Below are positions 13,258-14,261 of a stretch of DNA of 14,261 bases, piece by piece. The position numbers and the translations under genes were made by a program. The stretch's first letter is position 1. Each line of letters begins with the position of its first letter. This stretch comes from Oscillospiraceae bacterium (GTDB lineage Bacteria > Bacillota > Clostridia > Oscillospirales > Oscillospiraceae). Under the pieces are notes generated by a model, which did not search any database, was not told where the DNA came from, and saw only the letters and a list, made by a program, of their open reading frames with translations. The stretch covers positions 1 through 14,261 of the forward strand of contig JAKSQI010000023.1 of the NCBI GenBank assembly GCA_024404215.1, written 5' to 3'.

Positions 13258-14261
13258 ATGAGCAGAAGTATGAAACAAAAACGGGCCCAGGGAAGGAATG
13301 TGGCAGCTATCCTGCTGACGGTTCTGCTGGTGGCGGTGTTGGTAGGGGCAGCCCTGTGGCTGCGGCAATCCGACGCCGTAAAAAACAAGTCTGCCAGGGC
13401 TATAACCTACAATTATACCTCCGGTACCGGAACGGTAACCTGTGGGGTGGGCAATGGTATGGCGGCGGCTTCTACCTCCGGACTTCAGGTTTATGACCGC
13501 AGCGGTTTGCAGACCGTTGGCGAGCTGTATGTGGCTAAGACTCCGGTGCTGACCTCCTGCGGAGAATACGGTCTGGCCTATGATATCGGCAGTGAACAGC
13601 TGCTGCTGTTTACCGAGGAGGGGCTGGTTAGCAGCCTTAAGGCCGATGGCGGCGTGATTTCGGCCGGAGTGAATGCTGCCGGTTGGTGTGCCGTCTGTGC
13701 TGAGGAAAGCGGCTACAAGGGTGCCGTTACGGTTTTTGACCGGGCCGGTACGGTTGTTTACAAGTGGCTGTCAGGAACGGCCTATCTTTTGGCGGCCCGG
13801 GTCAGCGATGACGGCAAAACCATTGCGGTGCTGACCTTGACTGACAGCGGCAGCCGTGTGCTTTTCCTTCAGGTCAACAGCGATGAGATCAAAGGTGAGG
13901 TTCAGCTGGAGGGCGAGCTTTTGCTGGACATGGGCTTCGGTTCGGATGGAAGTCTTTATGGCCTCTCTGCCGATGGTCTGTACATCATAAAGCCAGAGAA
14001 CCGGGCGGTGCTGGTGCAGGATTACACCGAGGATACCTTGGCCGGCTACAGCTTTGACGGCGGTCCGGTGCTGGCTTTAAAGGCTCACCGCTCCGGAGGC
14101 AGCTGCCGGGTGCTGGTCCTTCAGGATGGGGAGATGACAGAGCTTTGTCATTTTGATGAGAATCTGCTGTCTCTGTCCGGGAACAAAAGCTATGTGGCCC
14201 TGCTGACAGAGGCGGGGCTGACCATCTATGGTCGTGACAGCGGAGAGGTCTCCGCTTCATA
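13258..14261 (+). CDS. Membrane-anchored beta-rich protein, DUF5711-like, 3' end outside the window
   Basis: The frame is open from the ATG at 13258 to the right edge (334 codons, no stop), so the gene is incomplete here. GGGAG (13247-13251) lies 6 bases before the start, 18 bases after truA. Residues 1-13 are basic (RSMKQKRAQGR), followed by one hydrophobic helix at about 15-35, which reads as an uncleaved signal anchor placing the rest outside the cytoplasm. The remainder alternates short strands and turns with repeating patterns such as VYDRSGLQ, LFTEEGLV, VFDRAGTV, SDDGKTIAVL and IYGRDSGE, which look like blades of a beta-propeller. From memory this is the style of the clostridial DUF5711 family; function unknown. 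I see no catalytic motif. Confidence 0.75.
   Translation, partial: MSRSMKQKRAQGRNVAAILLTVLLVAVLVGAALWLRQSDAVKNKSARAITYNYTSGTGTVTCGVGNGMAAASTSGLQVYDRSGLQTVGELYVAKTPVLTSCGEYGLAYDIGSEQLLLFTEEGLVSSLKADGGVISAGVNAAGWCAVCAEESGYKGAVTVFDRAGTVVYKWLSGTAYLLAARVSDDGKTIAVLTLTDSGSRVLFLQVNSDEIKGEVQLEGELLLDMGFGSDGSLYGLSADGLYIIKPENRAVLVQDYTEDTLAGYSFDGGPVLALKAHRSGGSCRVLVLQDGEMTELCHFDENLLSLSGNKSYVALLTEAGLTIYGRDSGEVSAS

Noticed and set aside
1..14261. CRISPR array, insertion sequence, prophage or toxin-antitoxin system
   Set aside because: No spaced direct repeats, transposase or integrase motifs, attachment-site duplication or toxin-like gene pair was found on either strand.

Overview
The window looks like a chromosomal stretch of an anaerobic Bacillota (Clostridia-like) genome of moderate GC. 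The evidence is the strong purine-rich ribosome binding sites, sigma-A type promoters, the ecfA1-ecfA2-ecfT-truA gene order, the mnmM/ytqB-type methyltransferase, and a one-piece tmRNA close to smpB. The genus cannot be named from the sequence. There is no insertion sequence, phage gene or CRISPR array, and most of the window is housekeeping.

Layout, left to right. Positions 51-868 (minus): a two-gene unit of an ElaA-type GNAT acetyltransferase and a small three-helix membrane protein, with a clear promoter. 1019-1573 (plus): an mnmM-type tRNA wobble-uridine methyltransferase ending in a long hairpin. 1682-3173 (minus): a CorA-type metal channel and a small nitroreductase, each with its own promoter. 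3378-5650 (minus): the most unusual unit, an acyl-CoA synthetase carrying an N-terminal XRE-type helix-turn-helix, translationally coupled to a hotdog thioesterase. Its AT-rich promoter carries inverted repeats over the -35. 5825-6499 (minus): a stand-alone relative of the B12-dependent methionine synthase activation domain with a C-terminal cysteine cluster. 6714-7074 (minus): tmRNA (ssrA). 7132-8878 (minus): smpB, a cyclophilin and a short-chain dehydrogenase, joined by 4-base stop/start overlaps and running towards ssrA. From 9024 to the right edge (plus): a probable operon of a class I methyltransferase, the ECF vitamin-transporter energizing module (ecfA1, ecfA2, ecfT), truA, and an unfinished membrane-anchored beta-rich protein.

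How the parts work together. smpB and ssrA supply both halves of the trans-translation ribosome-rescue system in one transcription direction. The EcfA1-EcfA2-EcfT module would power vitamin or metal uptake with substrate-binding S components encoded elsewhere. The acyl-CoA synthetase/thioesterase pair could make and hydrolyse the same class of CoA thioester, and the fused DNA-binding domain suggests an enzyme that controls its own operon. That last idea is inference, but it is the best lead here. Smaller oddities are a proline at the H-loop position of EcfA1, a tmRNA tag ending in VAA, and near-duplicate divergent promoters between smpB and the methyltransferase.
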